Positions 8,189 to 17,985 of a stretch of 64,000 nucleotides of DNA are shown here, piece by piece; positions within the stretch are counted from its first letter, which is position 1, and every line of letters begins with the position of its first letter. The stretch covers positions 2,985,928 through 3,049,927 of the forward strand of contig CANKYI010000001.1 of the NCBI GenBank assembly GCA_947488085.1. The letters are read 5' to 3'. The DNA comes from an uncultured Erythrobacter sp. GTDB taxonomy: Bacteria; Pseudomonadota; Alphaproteobacteria; Sphingomonadales; Sphingomonadaceae. Position numbers and translations under genes: made by a program. The notes under the pieces were generated by a model that saw only the letters and a program-made list of their open reading frames with translations, was not told where the DNA came from and did not search any database.

Positions 8189-11100
8189 GTGGATTTTATT
8201 GACAAACAGATTGCGCCGCCAAGATCATGGGAGAAGTTTGAAGAACTTGCTCGCGCTTTGTTCGCGTCGGTCTGGAACGACCCAACCGCCCAGAAGAATG
8301 GACGTACTGGCCAAGCCCAAAACGGTGTCGATGTTTATCTGACCCCCTCTCACGACAACTCATCGGTTTATGGCATCCAGTGCAAAGGCAAGGATGCGCT
8401 TTACGGTGCGAAAGCTACCATAACAGAATTCGATGCTGAATTGGCGAAAGCCGAAAACTTCGAGCCCAAATTGTCGAAGTGGCTTTTCGTTACGACCGCT
8501 GCAAACGATGCTAAATTGCAGGCGCATGCACGCAAGATCTCGCGGGCGCGTTTGAAAAATGGACAGTTTCCCGTTCACGTCATTGGCTGGGAGACGGTTC
8601 ATGCTCTGCTAGATCAGAACAGATCGGTTGTTGCGCAGTTCTACCCTGAACATGTCGAAGCTCGGAGCGACCGGATTGACTTGCTTAAGACAGCAAGCCG
8701 CACAGCGTTGAGCTCCATTGAAGACAACCTCGTTCATGGTGTTGTTTCTCTTTCGCTGATCCGGGGAGATATCTGGTCAAGCGCCAAGACGGCCCTCTCC
8801 GACAACTCCGTTCTGAGACTGACTGGAGAAGGCGGCACCGGCAAGTCCGCCATATTGCGAAGATTAGGACTGGATTTCCCAGGAGAACTATTGGTTCTGA
8901 AAGATAGTCAGATCGCAGCCAAGAGCTGGCAAGAATTCACTACAAGCATCGGCGCCCCCGACACTCCATCAGCCGTCGTCGAACGACTGTCCGGCTCAGG
9001 GTCCTGTCTATTGTTAATTGATGGTGCTGATCGCTTGCTGCTGTCGGATCGCCGGTCAGTTGTGACCGAAATCCTTAAGGAGATCGCAGAAAGCCCGTTC
9101 GCCGAGAACTGGAAAATCGTCACGTCGGCACGCAACTATCAGGGCCAGGATGTAGTATCGTCGGCTCTCAAAGAGGCAGGCTTCAGCGATCTTGGCAATC
9201 AGGTTGCCGTGGGTCATCTTGACAAGGATGAGGCAGCCACTCTTGGTTCGGCATTTCCGGAATTTGCCGATATGTTACGGCGTGAAGACCTCTCGGGCCA
9301 GAACCGGACGCTCTTCTTGCTCCGTGAACTCTTTCAGCGCGACAGTGCCCCTACTGGGTCTTTTACAGAGATGGATTTGGCTGGTGCCTGGGCGACAAAG
9401 GCAGGATCGGATCCGTCTACATCCGCTAGTCGCAGCAGAGCACTGTCCGAACTGGGTGCGCTGCTGATCCAAGACCCAGGCCGCCGCCCAGGCAGAGGGG
9501 AAGTAGATGCAATCGGCTTGCAAAGCCTGATCGACGAAGGAGCGATCACGTTTGATAAACGCCGCGATGCAGTCTCGCTGTCATTCGACGTGCACGAAGA
9601 CTGGCTCGTTGCGCGATGCCTGGAACGTGAACGCGACAAGATGCCCGATATTCTTGCCAAGGCAGGTGAACCTTTATGGTGGATGAGAGCGATCCGCCTG
9701 ACGGGGCAACTGCTCCTCGAGGCCGGTGCCTACGAGGAGTGGGAGGCACTGATAGCGGTTCTCGATAACACAGAAGGCCTTGATCCGGCTTGGTCGCGTA
9801 GTCTTTTGGTTGCCCCACTCTACTCCGAGAAGTCGGCTGCGATCCTAGACGATCTGCAACCGACATTGCTGGCGGATGACGCCTGCTTGTTGTCGCGATT
9901 ACTAGAAACTCTTCAGGTGTTCGAATCGCGGATTGATGAATCGCTCCTCAACTCACCGGCGCTCGCGGATATGGAAGAAACAGAGCGTTATCGGTTGCTG
10001 GCTTATATGAAAAAGCCGCAACTTCCGAGCTGGGTACCTTTCATGAAGTGGTCGCTTCAGCATTGGGAAAACTGGCCCGCCAAACTCGTTCCGAAGCTGT
10101 CCGAGATAGCTAGGCTTTGGGCCGGGGCCACCGAGCATATTCCGAACGGATTGTCGCAAGGGATGGCAGCTATTTGCTATCGCTGGCTGGTGACGATCGA
10201 AGATGCCCAACGTCCAGAGAATTGGGACGATAGGCGGGAACCGTTCGATCATAAATTGCCTAATCATCGAGACTGGGAAAAGGTTGAAGACAGATTTCGG
10301 GAAGTCCTGACCTTATCTACCAACTCGGCGAAATCGGTCACAAAGACCTATCTGGAAAGACTTGCGCAAGAGAGTCGGTTGCGGTCGGCCCGAGAGAACA
10401 TATTGGAGTCGCCGCGCCGGGTGCCGAGCGCGCTACCCAAAGAATGGGTCGACATGTGCCTCCAGCAATTCGTTCCTCCCCGAAAACGAGTTCGCCATGG
10501 TAGCAAAAGCATAATACCCGACCAGCTATTCTCTTGGCATGAGTACAAAGACGCTGGCATCCGCGGAAACACCAAGTTCTTTCCTTCCTCGCCTTTGCGC
10601 GCGGGTTTCTCGCAACTTTTTGAAACCGATGAGACCCAGGCCATTCGCTTGTTTCATCGCCTGGAAATGCGTGCCGCCGTCTATTGGCGGTGGTACTCAA
10701 AATGCGAGGATCGCAAAAAACCCAAACCTCTCGTTATTCGAATGCCTTGGGCAGATATTCCGCTCTGGGGCGACGCGACTGTCTATCGTTGGGCAAGCGG
10801 GATACTTGGATCACATGTGCTGGGGTCGGCCTATCTGGCGCTAGATGACTGGCTCCACAAGAAAATCGCCGATGGCCGCTCGCCCGAAGAATTGTTGAAG
10901 CTGGTTCTCCAGCGACATGGCCTAGTAACGACAGCATCGCCGTGCATCGCGATTTTTCACGACCATATTAATACGCCTGGAGCACTGGACTGGTGCGGAC
11001 CCTTTTTAGGCGAACCAAGATTGTGGAACTACGACATTCGGCGTCATCTCGACCGCAGTGACAAAGCCTATCGTATAGGGTTCATGAACGCAGGTGAGAT

Positions 11101-13039
11101 ACATATCAATGCTATTGAAGCATATCACGAGCGCCATGCGACGTACCAGCCAATGTCCCATGCCTTTCTGCTGCCGTTTCGCTTCAAAGCCAGTGAAGCG
11201 GCTCAGCGCGCTTTTGACGATCGGCGAAATCAATGGGAAGCGGATGACCTAGTCGAGTTTCTGGAGGAACGGGATCATCCGGCCATCATGACCGAACATC
11301 AGAAGCGGATCGAGCGCTGCTTTTCCGATAGCGACCCGCGCCAAATCGAATTGACCGAAGGTGAGGAAGACAATCAGGTTGTTGTCACGATTAGTCCACC
11401 CAAAGAAGCTCTACCGGAAATAGCTCAACTGGATGAAGACCGGAAGCGCTTGTCGGAAGCCAGCAGGCTCTTCAACTGGGTAAATTCGACTAGAGAGAAT
11501 GGCGCCATCGACGATGCAATGACGCTTGATGAGGGCATTGAGCTTGCAAAGAAGCTAATAGCTGATCCGCAGCAGCCGGAGGAGAGCCGGTTTGGTTCTC
11601 TTGGAAATATCAGAAATGCGGCAATCGTGGGCGCAGCTGCGGTGGCTGCGCATCACGGCAGCAAAGAGTTTGTGGGATCGCACCGCGTGTGGATAGAAGA
11701 ACTGCTCCTTGCTGGAGCGCGGATTCAGCGCTCGCCCGAAGATCAACGATTCTTGTTTGACCAATCTATCTTGCCATCCGATCCTCAGGAATATGCGGCT
11801 TGGGGATTGCCAGCACTCGCAACACTTGAGCCGTTTTCAAGAGAACTTGATGAAGTCGTATTGGCCCTCGTGGTCCAGCGACTGAATGCGATAGCCTCTG
11901 CTGTGATGGAAGGGTTGCGTTGGGATCGGAGAGGCGACTTTGCCTGGACCGTTGCCATTGCTGCACTCGATTGCTGTGTGCTCGATATTGGGCATTATTG
12001 GCGCAGCGACCGCGAAAAGCAGAAAGCTGCCGAGCGGATGGTTAGTCGGCGCAAGCGTGCTGTCAAACGTGGCCTGAAAAATCAGAATCTATCGCGAATG
12101 CCGGATGTTCCGCCCGCCCCGTACAAAATGCAGTGGGTTTTCACCAAGGAATGGAAACGGCCTTTCTATCATTTGAAGATGCCGTCCAAGATCGGATTGG
12201 ATTGGACAAAGGTAAAAGAGATTCTCGAGAGAATGAACTGGGCTGAAACGGTGGCGACTTCGGAACGCCGAGCGCATTTTTCTCTATATCTTGAATCGCT
12301 GGTCGAGTGGACCCGGAGCTATTCGGAGGATGATCCGGATCGCTATGATCGACATTTCCCATATGAGTGGGGGCATGCCCTGGCGAAGTATATCGGCCGG
12401 TATTCCGCTGCAGCCGGTCTGGGCAGCGAGTGGAAATCGCTGTTGGCCTACTCCTATCATGAGCGAGCTGAGGAGCTAATTGGCGACTATCTCGACGCGG
12501 TCGCGCATGAGCTAATGGTCTCCGAGAGAGAACCAGATGAACGATTCTGGGCGGCGTGGACGCCAGCTGCCGACTGGGTAATGCAAAATGCCGTGCCAAA
12601 GCGCCGTCCGAGCTGGGACAACACGCCTCATGCTTTGCAGGCCGCCGGTTTGGTTGGACCCTTTATGACGCCCATCCCACCCGACTGGCCGTATCTTTCA
12701 AGCCTACTCCCCCGGATTGACGAATGGCAGCAGTCCACCAAACACTTGCCAGGTGCAGCGTTTTCACTTTTGGCGATTGTCGAACGGATGGATGTCATCG
12801 AGCGCAAGCAGTGGTATCTCGCCTGGCTGCAACGCCTCGTTGATCAAAATGGATCAGACGAGAGCTTTTGGAGCTATGCGGGACTTGGCGACAAATCCGC
12901 AGCTCTGGTGAAAGTGCTCTCGACAGAAAAGGACATCGATGCCGTTTCAGTGCGCCGTTGCTTAGCGGCAATTGCGGACTCGGGTTCGGCAGTGGCGCGC
13001 GAACTGATTCCACGCTTCTCGAAGACTCGGCCGATTTAG
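8189..13039 (+). CDS. Avs-like STAND NTPase with N-terminal Mrr-like nuclease domain
   Basis: A 1616-aa protein, probably an antiphage sensor-effector. Residues 12-150 resemble an Mrr-type PD-(D/E)xK nuclease, with NGVDVY (D48) and GIQCKGK (Q64, K66) as the metal-binding core. A P-loop NTPase follows: Walker A GEGGTGKS at 213-220, Walker B LLLIDGAD at 274-281 and a sensor-like VTSARN at 311-316. The remaining 1200 residues are mostly alpha-helical with no motif I can name. In the Avs (AVAST) family this order is nuclease, STAND NTPase, then helical sensor that recognises a phage protein. The start is a GTG. It stands alone and is convergent with the Hachiman-like pair. Assignment to Avs rests on architecture, not on a sequence search. 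Confidence 0.7.
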   Translation: MDFIDKQIAPPRSWEKFEELARALFASVWNDPTAQKNGRTGQAQNGVDVYLTPSHDNSSVYGIQCKGKDALYGAKATITEFDAELAKAENFEPKLSKWLFVTTAANDAKLQAHARKISRARLKNGQFPVHVIGWETVHALLDQNRSVVAQFYPEHVEARSDRIDLLKTASRTALSSIEDNLVHGVVSLSLIRGDIWSSAKTALSDNSVLRLTGEGGTGKSAILRRLGLDFPGELLVLKDSQIAAKSWQEFTTSIGAPDTPSAVVERLSGSGSCLLLIDGADRLLLSDRRSVVTEILKEIAESPFAENWKIVTSARNYQGQDVVSSALKEAGFSDLGNQVAVGHLDKDEAATLGSAFPEFADMLRREDLSGQNRTLFLLRELFQRDSAPTGSFTEMDLAGAWATKAGSDPSTSASRSRALSELGALLIQDPGRRPGRGEVDAIGLQSLIDEGAITFDKRRDAVSLSFDVHEDWLVARCLERERDKMPDILAKAGEPLWWMRAIRLTGQLLLEAGAYEEWEALIAVLDNTEGLDPAWSRSLLVAPLYSEKSAAILDDLQPTLLADDACLLSRLLETLQVFESRIDESLLNSPALADMEETERYRLLAYMKKPQLPSWVPFMKWSLQHWENWPAKLVPKLSEIARLWAGATEHIPNGLSQGMAAICYRWLVTIEDAQRPENWDDRREPFDHKLPNHRDWEKVEDRFREVLTLSTNSAKSVTKTYLERLAQESRLRSARENILESPRRVPSALPKEWVDMCLQQFVPPRKRVRHGSKSIIPDQLFSWHEYKDAGIRGNTKFFPSSPLRAGFSQLFETDETQAIRLFHRLEMRAAVYWRWYSKCEDRKKPKPLVIRMPWADIPLWGDATVYRWASGILGSHVLGSAYLALDDWLHKKIADGRSPEELLKLVLQRHGLVTTASPCIAIFHDHINTPGALDWCGPFLGEPRLWNYDIRRHLDRSDKAYRIGFMNAGEIHINAIEAYHERHATYQPMSHAFLLPFRFKASEAAQRAFDDRRNQWEADDLVEFLEERDHPAIMTEHQKRIERCFSDSDPRQIELTEGEEDNQVVVTISPPKEALPEIAQLDEDRKRLSEASRLFNWVNSTRENGAIDDAMTLDEGIELAKKLIADPQQPEESRFGSLGNIRNAAIVGAAAVAAHHGSKEFVGSHRVWIEELLLAGARIQRSPEDQRFLFDQSILPSDPQEYAAWGLPALATLEPFSRELDEVVLALVVQRLNAIASAVMEGLRWDRRGDFAWTVAIAALDCCVLDIGHYWRSDREKQKAAERMVSRRKRAVKRGLKNQNLSRMPDVPPAPYKMQWVFTKEWKRPFYHLKMPSKIGLDWTKVKEILERMNWAETVATSERRAHFSLYLESLVEWTRSYSEDDPDRYDRHFPYEWGHALAKYIGRYSAAAGLGSEWKSLLAYSYHERAEELIGDYLDAVAHELMVSEREPDERFWAAWTPAADWVMQNAVPKRRPSWDNTPHALQAAGLVGPFMTPIPPDWPYLSSLLPRIDEWQQSTKHLPGAAFSLLAIVERMDVIERKQWYLAWLQRLVDQNGSDESFWSYAGLGDKSAALVKVLSTEKDIDAVSVRRCLAAIADSGSAVARELIPRFSKTRPI

Positions 13040-13244
13040 ATCGTGGTTCCGCAATAGGAGCCGAAAAGGCGACGGTCTGCTGCCCGTGAACGGTACCTTT
13101 TGATCCGTCTTTCGGCTGCAATCACGCAATTTCGCCAACTGTTGCGAGCTGGCACCCATGGTCAGCCTCCCCCTATTGGCTTGGTTTGCGACAACGAATA
13201 GGACGGGCGCTATAAGGTAAGCGCCGGGCGTCGAAGCGATTCTT

Positions 13245-16200
13245 CTATAAATCTTTGAATAGGCTCAAAGCAGAAGCCTTGCGATATCGATCCATTGCAT
13301 TTTCGAATGGCTCGTTTGGCTTTCCATCCTCAAAATGGGGCAGCAATTCCTCATACTTCTTCCGCGCGGCAACACGAGAAACGGAGCGGCCCAAGGCGAG
13401 GCGGGTGGCAAGGTTTTCCGGACTGTCACAACCCTCGCGAACGCAGCTCCCGAGCGTTGCGATTACCAACGGCACCGCCTCGTCCTCCTCATCCTGTGCT
13501 GCAAGCAAACGCGCGGGCAAACCCGCTACAAAGGCGATGTCAGGGACGATACGAAGCACGAAGTGGCGCGAATGCTTGCATTTTGCCTTGTCTTCCTTCG
13601 GGTGACATGCCTCAATCACGTTAAGCGGAGAGCCCTTCATCCAAAGCCTGAGCATTGCAGAAACAACTGGCAGGGCGAACGCGCCCCTGTCGCGCTCAGA
13701 CGTCAATTTGTCATACTCGCCACCAAACAAGCCTTGGATGTTTTCCGGCCGTACTAACTCGAGAAAGCTGTCCGGATTGGCCTCGAACCATTCGAGCAAC
13801 GCGTCGATAGCAGCCTCAGTAGTCTCGCCAGTTTTGGTGTCTTCGTACAAGTTTGACAGTTCGTGGAGAATATTAACCGATACGCCAGTCAGCCCTGACA
13901 CGCGGTCGAGCCATTTGGAATCGTCTTCTGGTTCTGCACTTTTTCGCGCAGCGAAGGCGGAAGCGATACGGCTTTCGATCCAATCGGCATCTCCTCTTTG
14001 TCGCGCTCGATAGGCGGCAAACGACCGAGATATGATATCTCTGATCGGCGCATCGGTTCCATTCTCGTCCGAGGCTGGCAAGCGGCTTAAGAAATATGCC
14101 GGCATCCCTTGTTCGAATGCGCCTGCGTGAATCTTATCGAGCAGGATGGTTGTTGGATCGTCAATCACGAGGCATTGATCGCTCTGAGCAAAAATCGATT
14201 GCAGGGTAAGCCAGTGTGAGTTGATGAGGTTCGACTTGTTATCGAACTCAACGACACGGCTTGGGACAACAAGCACGAACCCTTGCGAGTTTTCGCCCGC
14301 CCGCCCTGCACGTCCCGCAGCATTTAGCAACTCGTGGGCTTCAAGTTGAGCCATCTTGTCAACTTCCGGATCGAAGCGACTATCGCCCGAAATAATCACG
14401 ACTTCGCTTGGCAAATTCATACCTTGAGCCAGTGTCGAGGTGGCAAAAAGAACGTCAATGCCATCCTTCCGCTTGAAAAGGGATTCGTGCAGCAGCCGTT
14501 CTTCGCGGAGAAGCAGCCCGTGGTGGCTGGCTGCACCTCCGCCGACCTGCCCATCAGCTACAGGCGTCAAATAGCAGTGGTCAGCGCCGCCCATTTCTTC
14601 AGCGGCCAAGCTATGCCACTTAAGCTCTTCGTCGGTAAGCTTGACCTTGGGCGACTTCAGCAAATTCGGGAATTCCTTCACCGATGCTTCTGCCAAGACG
14701 GTAGATTGAACGAACACGAGTGTTTTGAGACCGCTTGACGCTGAAGCTGCGGCGATCAGCGCGCTCGTGTGGTTGCCGTTTGGCGTGAGATACCAGGCGC
14801 CACCTTTCGATCTGCCGGTGGAAAGATGGTGTGCATCATCGAGAAGAGGTTGTAAGGTGTAATCGCTCCGATCCTTGCTAGCCCAGGTTTGCAAGAGACT
14901 GAAAAAACCGAATGGCTGAGCAACCAATTCGCGTTTGATTGCCGCAGGTGGGTTCTTGTGGGTTGAAAATTTTTTCCGCGCCTGTCGAAGGTTAGTTGTA
15001 AGTTCATTGATGGTATCGGCAGGATAAACGACGCTACCACGAACTTGACGCGTTGGCTTCCATGCTAAGCTTAGGGAGAGGCATGCTCGGCCTGTCAGTT
15101 CCTCCAGCCATTTCGCAATCTCATCGGCATTTTTCATCATTGCCGAAAGCATGAGCATATCTGCCTCGGGAGCGGCTCTAGAAAGATTTAGGATCGCGAG
15201 CATTGAATCGATGCTGCGGCGGCTACGATCGGAATCTCGAGGATGAAGCAAATGACATTCGTCAAACACAATAAGGCCGAGGTCCGCAAATGCTTCTGGC
15301 TGCGTTGTCAGGAGCATTAAGCAACGCTCTGGTGTGGTGACGATAACCTCGGGCAGAACAACGATGTCAGAAAACATCACTTCGTCCTCGACGTCACCGA
15401 CGATTTCGAAGGTATTGAAAGAATCTTTGAGCGCACGCGTCGTCTGATCGACGAGTGCGTGGGTGGGCACCAGAAAAACCACCTTTTCGCCCCGAATGAG
15501 TGATGCAGCTATCTTTAGCTCAGCGAGAGTAGATTTACCGCCACCAGTCGGGAAACTGATCGCGGACGATGTTCCCTTCTCGAGATAGTTGCTGGCGATC
15601 GCGTCGCGATGATTTCGCCACAGGAAGGGGCGCTTGCGGGCCATTCGGCGAATGATTTGCCACCAGGCATCGTCGTCTACGCCTTGCGGAGCTGGCAGGC
15701 GGGTCAGCGCGGACTCGATAAGGTCACGCTCCACCGCGATAAGGAGGTTGGCCAAATGCAGCGGGCCGGGGAATAGATTAAAGATATGATCGCCGGTTCC
15801 GAACACATCCTCAAGCTGACCGACGCTTAGTTCTTTAACTCGAATGAAATAGCTAGAGGCGGGTTCGATGCCGCCGGCGGCCGGGTCCAGGTCCACCTGC
15901 GACAGCAGACGTGTCGCTAGCTTTTTGATGCCCTTGAGCAGCTCTAGATAAAGGGCGTCGATAGCCTGTTCCGGCGTTGCCTGGTCAGTCTCGATGTCCG
16001 GCATATCCTGCTGCCCGACGTTTCGAAGGCGTCCAGTGGCGAGCAATTTGATCGATGTCAGGAGCGCGCGTTCCACGGCCGTCCCTTCAGCTAGATCAAT
16101 TGAAATGCGTTTCGCGCATTCGGCGGCATCGGCATGGGCTTCTGCGACCATGAACAGCAGTGCTGCGCAGATTTCAGGAGCTACGCTAGTGGCGTCCAGA

Positions 16201-16523
16201 TAGGAAAGCTCGCCCCTATCGGCCCTAGAGCCAATCAAGCAGACCTGATGAGCAGAAGCAGCCACAAATGCGGCGGCCGCGCGATTGTCACGCTCGGGCA
16301 AGAGTGCGACAAATGCCTCATGCGCAGCGGCTAACCGGCGAACCTCGAGCAACGTTTCTTCAAGCGTTTCGGAAGCTTTCTCGGTTTCTGCTCCACGAAG
16401 CCTAATCTTTGCGGCGACGATATCGGCGAATGCCTCGGTAAGGCGCTTGGGGAGCGCTTCCAAATCGAGCCCTTCGAGCGGCGGAGAAGCGGCGATCAAC
16501 GCGGAAGTGATTGGATCAAACAT
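13245..16523 (-). CDS. hamB: HamB-like DEAD/DEAH helicase (Hachiman)
   Basis: A 1092-aa superfamily 2 helicase. Motifs in order: Q-motif-like WRNHRDAI, Walker A PTGGGKST at 325-332, DECH box at 421-424, motif III LSAMM, then motif V TLAQGMNLP and motif VI LNAAGRAGRAGE in the second RecA domain. Around 300 residues precede the ATPase domain and a long C-terminal region follows, as in HamB. I used the ATG at 16523, which overlaps the upstream hamA stop by eight bases; an upstream in-frame ATG at 16550 lies inside hamA. In Hachiman, HamB uses ATP to survey DNA ends and holds the HamA nuclease until damage or infection is sensed. Confidence 0.8.
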   Translation of the reverse strand: MFDPITSALIAASPPLEGLDLEALPKRLTEAFADIVAAKIRLRGAETEKASETLEETLLEVRRLAAAHEAFVALLPERDNRAAAAFVAASAHQVCLIGSRADRGELSYLDATSVAPEICAALLFMVAEAHADAAECAKRISIDLAEGTAVERALLTSIKLLATGRLRNVGQQDMPDIETDQATPEQAIDALYLELLKGIKKLATRLLSQVDLDPAAGGIEPASSYFIRVKELSVGQLEDVFGTGDHIFNLFPGPLHLANLLIAVERDLIESALTRLPAPQGVDDDAWWQIIRRMARKRPFLWRNHRDAIASNYLEKGTSSAISFPTGGGKSTLAELKIAASLIRGEKVVFLVPTHALVDQTTRALKDSFNTFEIVGDVEDEVMFSDIVVLPEVIVTTPERCLMLLTTQPEAFADLGLIVFDECHLLHPRDSDRSRRSIDSMLAILNLSRAAPEADMLMLSAMMKNADEIAKWLEELTGRACLSLSLAWKPTRQVRGSVVYPADTINELTTNLRQARKKFSTHKNPPAAIKRELVAQPFGFFSLLQTWASKDRSDYTLQPLLDDAHHLSTGRSKGGAWYLTPNGNHTSALIAAASASSGLKTLVFVQSTVLAEASVKEFPNLLKSPKVKLTDEELKWHSLAAEEMGGADHCYLTPVADGQVGGGAASHHGLLLREERLLHESLFKRKDGIDVLFATSTLAQGMNLPSEVVIISGDSRFDPEVDKMAQLEAHELLNAAGRAGRAGENSQGFVLVVPSRVVEFDNKSNLINSHWLTLQSIFAQSDQCLVIDDPTTILLDKIHAGAFEQGMPAYFLSRLPASDENGTDAPIRDIISRSFAAYRARQRGDADWIESRIASAFAARKSAEPEDDSKWLDRVSGLTGVSVNILHELSNLYEDTKTGETTEAAIDALLEWFEANPDSFLELVRPENIQGLFGGEYDKLTSERDRGAFALPVVSAMLRLWMKGSPLNVIEACHPKEDKAKCKHSRHFVLRIVPDIAFVAGLPARLLAAQDEEDEAVPLVIATLGSCVREGCDSPENLATRLALGRSVSRVAARKKYEELLPHFEDGKPNEPFENAMDRYRKASALSLFKDL

Positions 16524-17313
16524 TCGCAATCGCCTTGATTTTCTCGGCAACCAAATCAGAAAAGTTGGTCATCCACTCTCGAAGATCTTCAAAGTGCATA
16601 GTTTCGGCGCGGCGGCGAACAACACCGCCATCCGCAGAAACGTCGTAGTGCTTGAAGAGCTTTTTGCGCTTATCATGAGATTTGTGCCTGTCGTCGATGC
16701 TGACGCTAACGCGGTAGCGGCGCGCTTCCTGCCACAAGATGCGATCTATAGCGTGGTCGATATCCAGGTCAGGATGCACCTGTTGCTGCCGCTCAAGGAT
16801 TGCTGATACTTCATGGGTTAGCTCAGCGATCCGCCCACCGGCTTCGAGGTGTTCGATATCGGGCCATACCTCACGCTTGATTGTTCGGCGCGCTTTCTCA
16901 GTGGCCTTGTCTTCGAAGATCACGACAGCGGTCACCGACTTGCAGTCATCTGAAATTTCCAACTGCAAGCCGTCAAAGCCCTTGTGCGCATGGAAGATGT
17001 GAGGGGGAGCGAGCGCTGCTCCTTGCTTTTCCTGATTGGCGGCAATCCAGGATATTATCTGGAACAACCAGCCATCACGATGCCATGGATCACCATTTTT
17101 TGCGACCTTCAGCTTCTTAAGCGCGTCTGCCGCGTGCTGAGCGGAACCCGCTGGAGCTGAGACCGCTAGACCTTCGAGGATTTGCGCAATATGCCGATAT
17201 TGTCCCAACGCCACGCGCGCCACGCGTTCGGCCAGAATGTCGATGTCTTCGACTTCCCATTCCCAGCCGTGGCAGAGATTGTCATGGTCTAATTGTTTAA
17301 GAACTAACGTCAT
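16516..17313 (-). CDS. hamA: HamA-like nuclease (DUF1837, Hachiman)
   Basis: A 265-aa protein, first gene of a two-gene operon with a large helicase. Its centre carries a PD-(D/E)xK-type core: HAHKGFDGLQL (D114), then VVIFEDKAT with E134 and K136. An E-x-K pair following a G-x-DG motif is what DUF1837/HamA proteins show, and those residues are needed for their DNase activity. Size, gene order and overlap with the helicase match Hachiman (and the related AbpAB). I infer that this protein degrades DNA once released by HamB. The identification is from motif and context. Confidence 0.78.
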   Translation of the reverse strand: MTLVLKQLDHDNLCHGWEWEVEDIDILAERVARVALGQYRHIAQILEGLAVSAPAGSAQHAADALKKLKVAKNGDPWHRDGWLFQIISWIAANQEKQGAALAPPHIFHAHKGFDGLQLEISDDCKSVTAVVIFEDKATEKARRTIKREVWPDIEHLEAGGRIAELTHEVSAILERQQQVHPDLDIDHAIDRILWQEARRYRVSVSIDDRHKSHDKRKKLFKHYDVSADGGVVRRRAETMHFEDLREWMTNFSDLVAEKIKAIANV

Positions 17314-17327
17314 CTTTCTTTTGGGTC

Positions 17328-17369
17328 AGAATAGGCTGGTGATTTCGTTAATCAAACTACGATTTGATT
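17328..17369 (-). promoter_or_regulatory. Putative hamAB promoter with operator-like inverted repeat
   Basis: On the minus strand, TTGATT (plus 17350-17355) and TATTCT (plus 17328-17333), 16 bases apart, make a plausible -35/-10 pair upstream of hamA. The -35 lies within a perfect inverted repeat, AATCAAA-6-TTTGATT (17350-17369). A repressor bound there would block polymerase. No dedicated regulator gene is adjacent. Confidence 0.35.
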
Positions 17370-17545
17370 TGTAATAGCTTCGATCTCGACGTCTGGCGGG
17401 TGGCTTCCGCGACACTAGGCCAATTGAAAAACCAAGGCCATTCTTTTGGGGCATGGCGGGGCGCTCCGACGTCGCAACGAACGGCAGCTTCCGGTTAGAC
17501 CTAACGCGGTCGGCTATAACTTAGATTGGGGCGCAAAGCCGACAC

Positions 17546-17716
17546 TTGTCGGTGTTCGATAAAGACTTCGGCAAACGCTTTGCACTTTGGTCCTTCCTGC
17601 ACATGTTCGGGTCCGCCCCCGATCTCGATATGGCGTTCGAGAACGAGGAAGACCGGGAAGCAGCCCGCAACTTCATGGATCTGCTGGCGGCATCGGAAGG
17701 CGATGGGGCAGGTTGA
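17546..17716 (+). CDS. Small ORF or gene remnant (about 56 aa)
   Basis: An open frame from a TTG at 17546 reads LSVFDKDFGKRFALWSFLHM and continues with an acidic helical segment (DLDMAFENEEDREAARNFMDLL) to a TGA at 17714-17716. The composition looks like real protein, and the frame upstream is closed by a TAG just before. There is no clear ATG or ribosome binding site, so it may be the surviving 3' end of a longer gene. I do not recognise it. Confidence 0.35.
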   Translation: MSVFDKDFGKRFALWSFLHMFGSAPDLDMAFENEEDREAARNFMDLLAASEGDGAG

Positions 17717-17809
17717 TTGCAGCAGGGTCACGTGAGCCTTCAGGCCCGCACCTGATACCCATCCGGCTTTCTTCGCGAACAGTCCTGAACCAGGTCAGCT
17801 GAGGACAGC

Positions 17810-17963
17810 AACCCGTTCCTTTGCCGGCCGTGTTGGCAGCTGCGCTGCCTGCCCGCACCACCCGTCATGAACGGGTTTCCCTTGGAGCTTCGCTCCTGCG
17901 GTGCAGTCCTCCCATGCCCTGCTTCTTCTGGATGTCCGCAAGCCGGAGATGGTCTCCGGTTTG
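17810..17963 (+). ncRNA. Highly structured leader upstream of ssb (candidate cis-regulatory or small RNA)
   Basis: Five stems are visible in 154 bases without a convincing gene: GGCAGC-TGC-GCTGCC (17835-17849), ACCCGT-CATGA-ACGGGT (17860-17876), GGAGC-TTC-GCTCC (17884-17896), CCGGAGA-TGG-TCTCCGG (17943-17959), and a long-range pairing AACCCGTTC (17810-17818) with GAACGGGTT (17869-17877). The second stem and the long-range stem share the same 3' strand, so they exclude each other, as in attenuators. The last stem ends 26 bases before the ssb start. Function is an inference; I cannot match it to a named RNA family. Confidence 0.4.
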
Positions 17964-17985
17964 AGGAACTGAAGGAACTTACATC

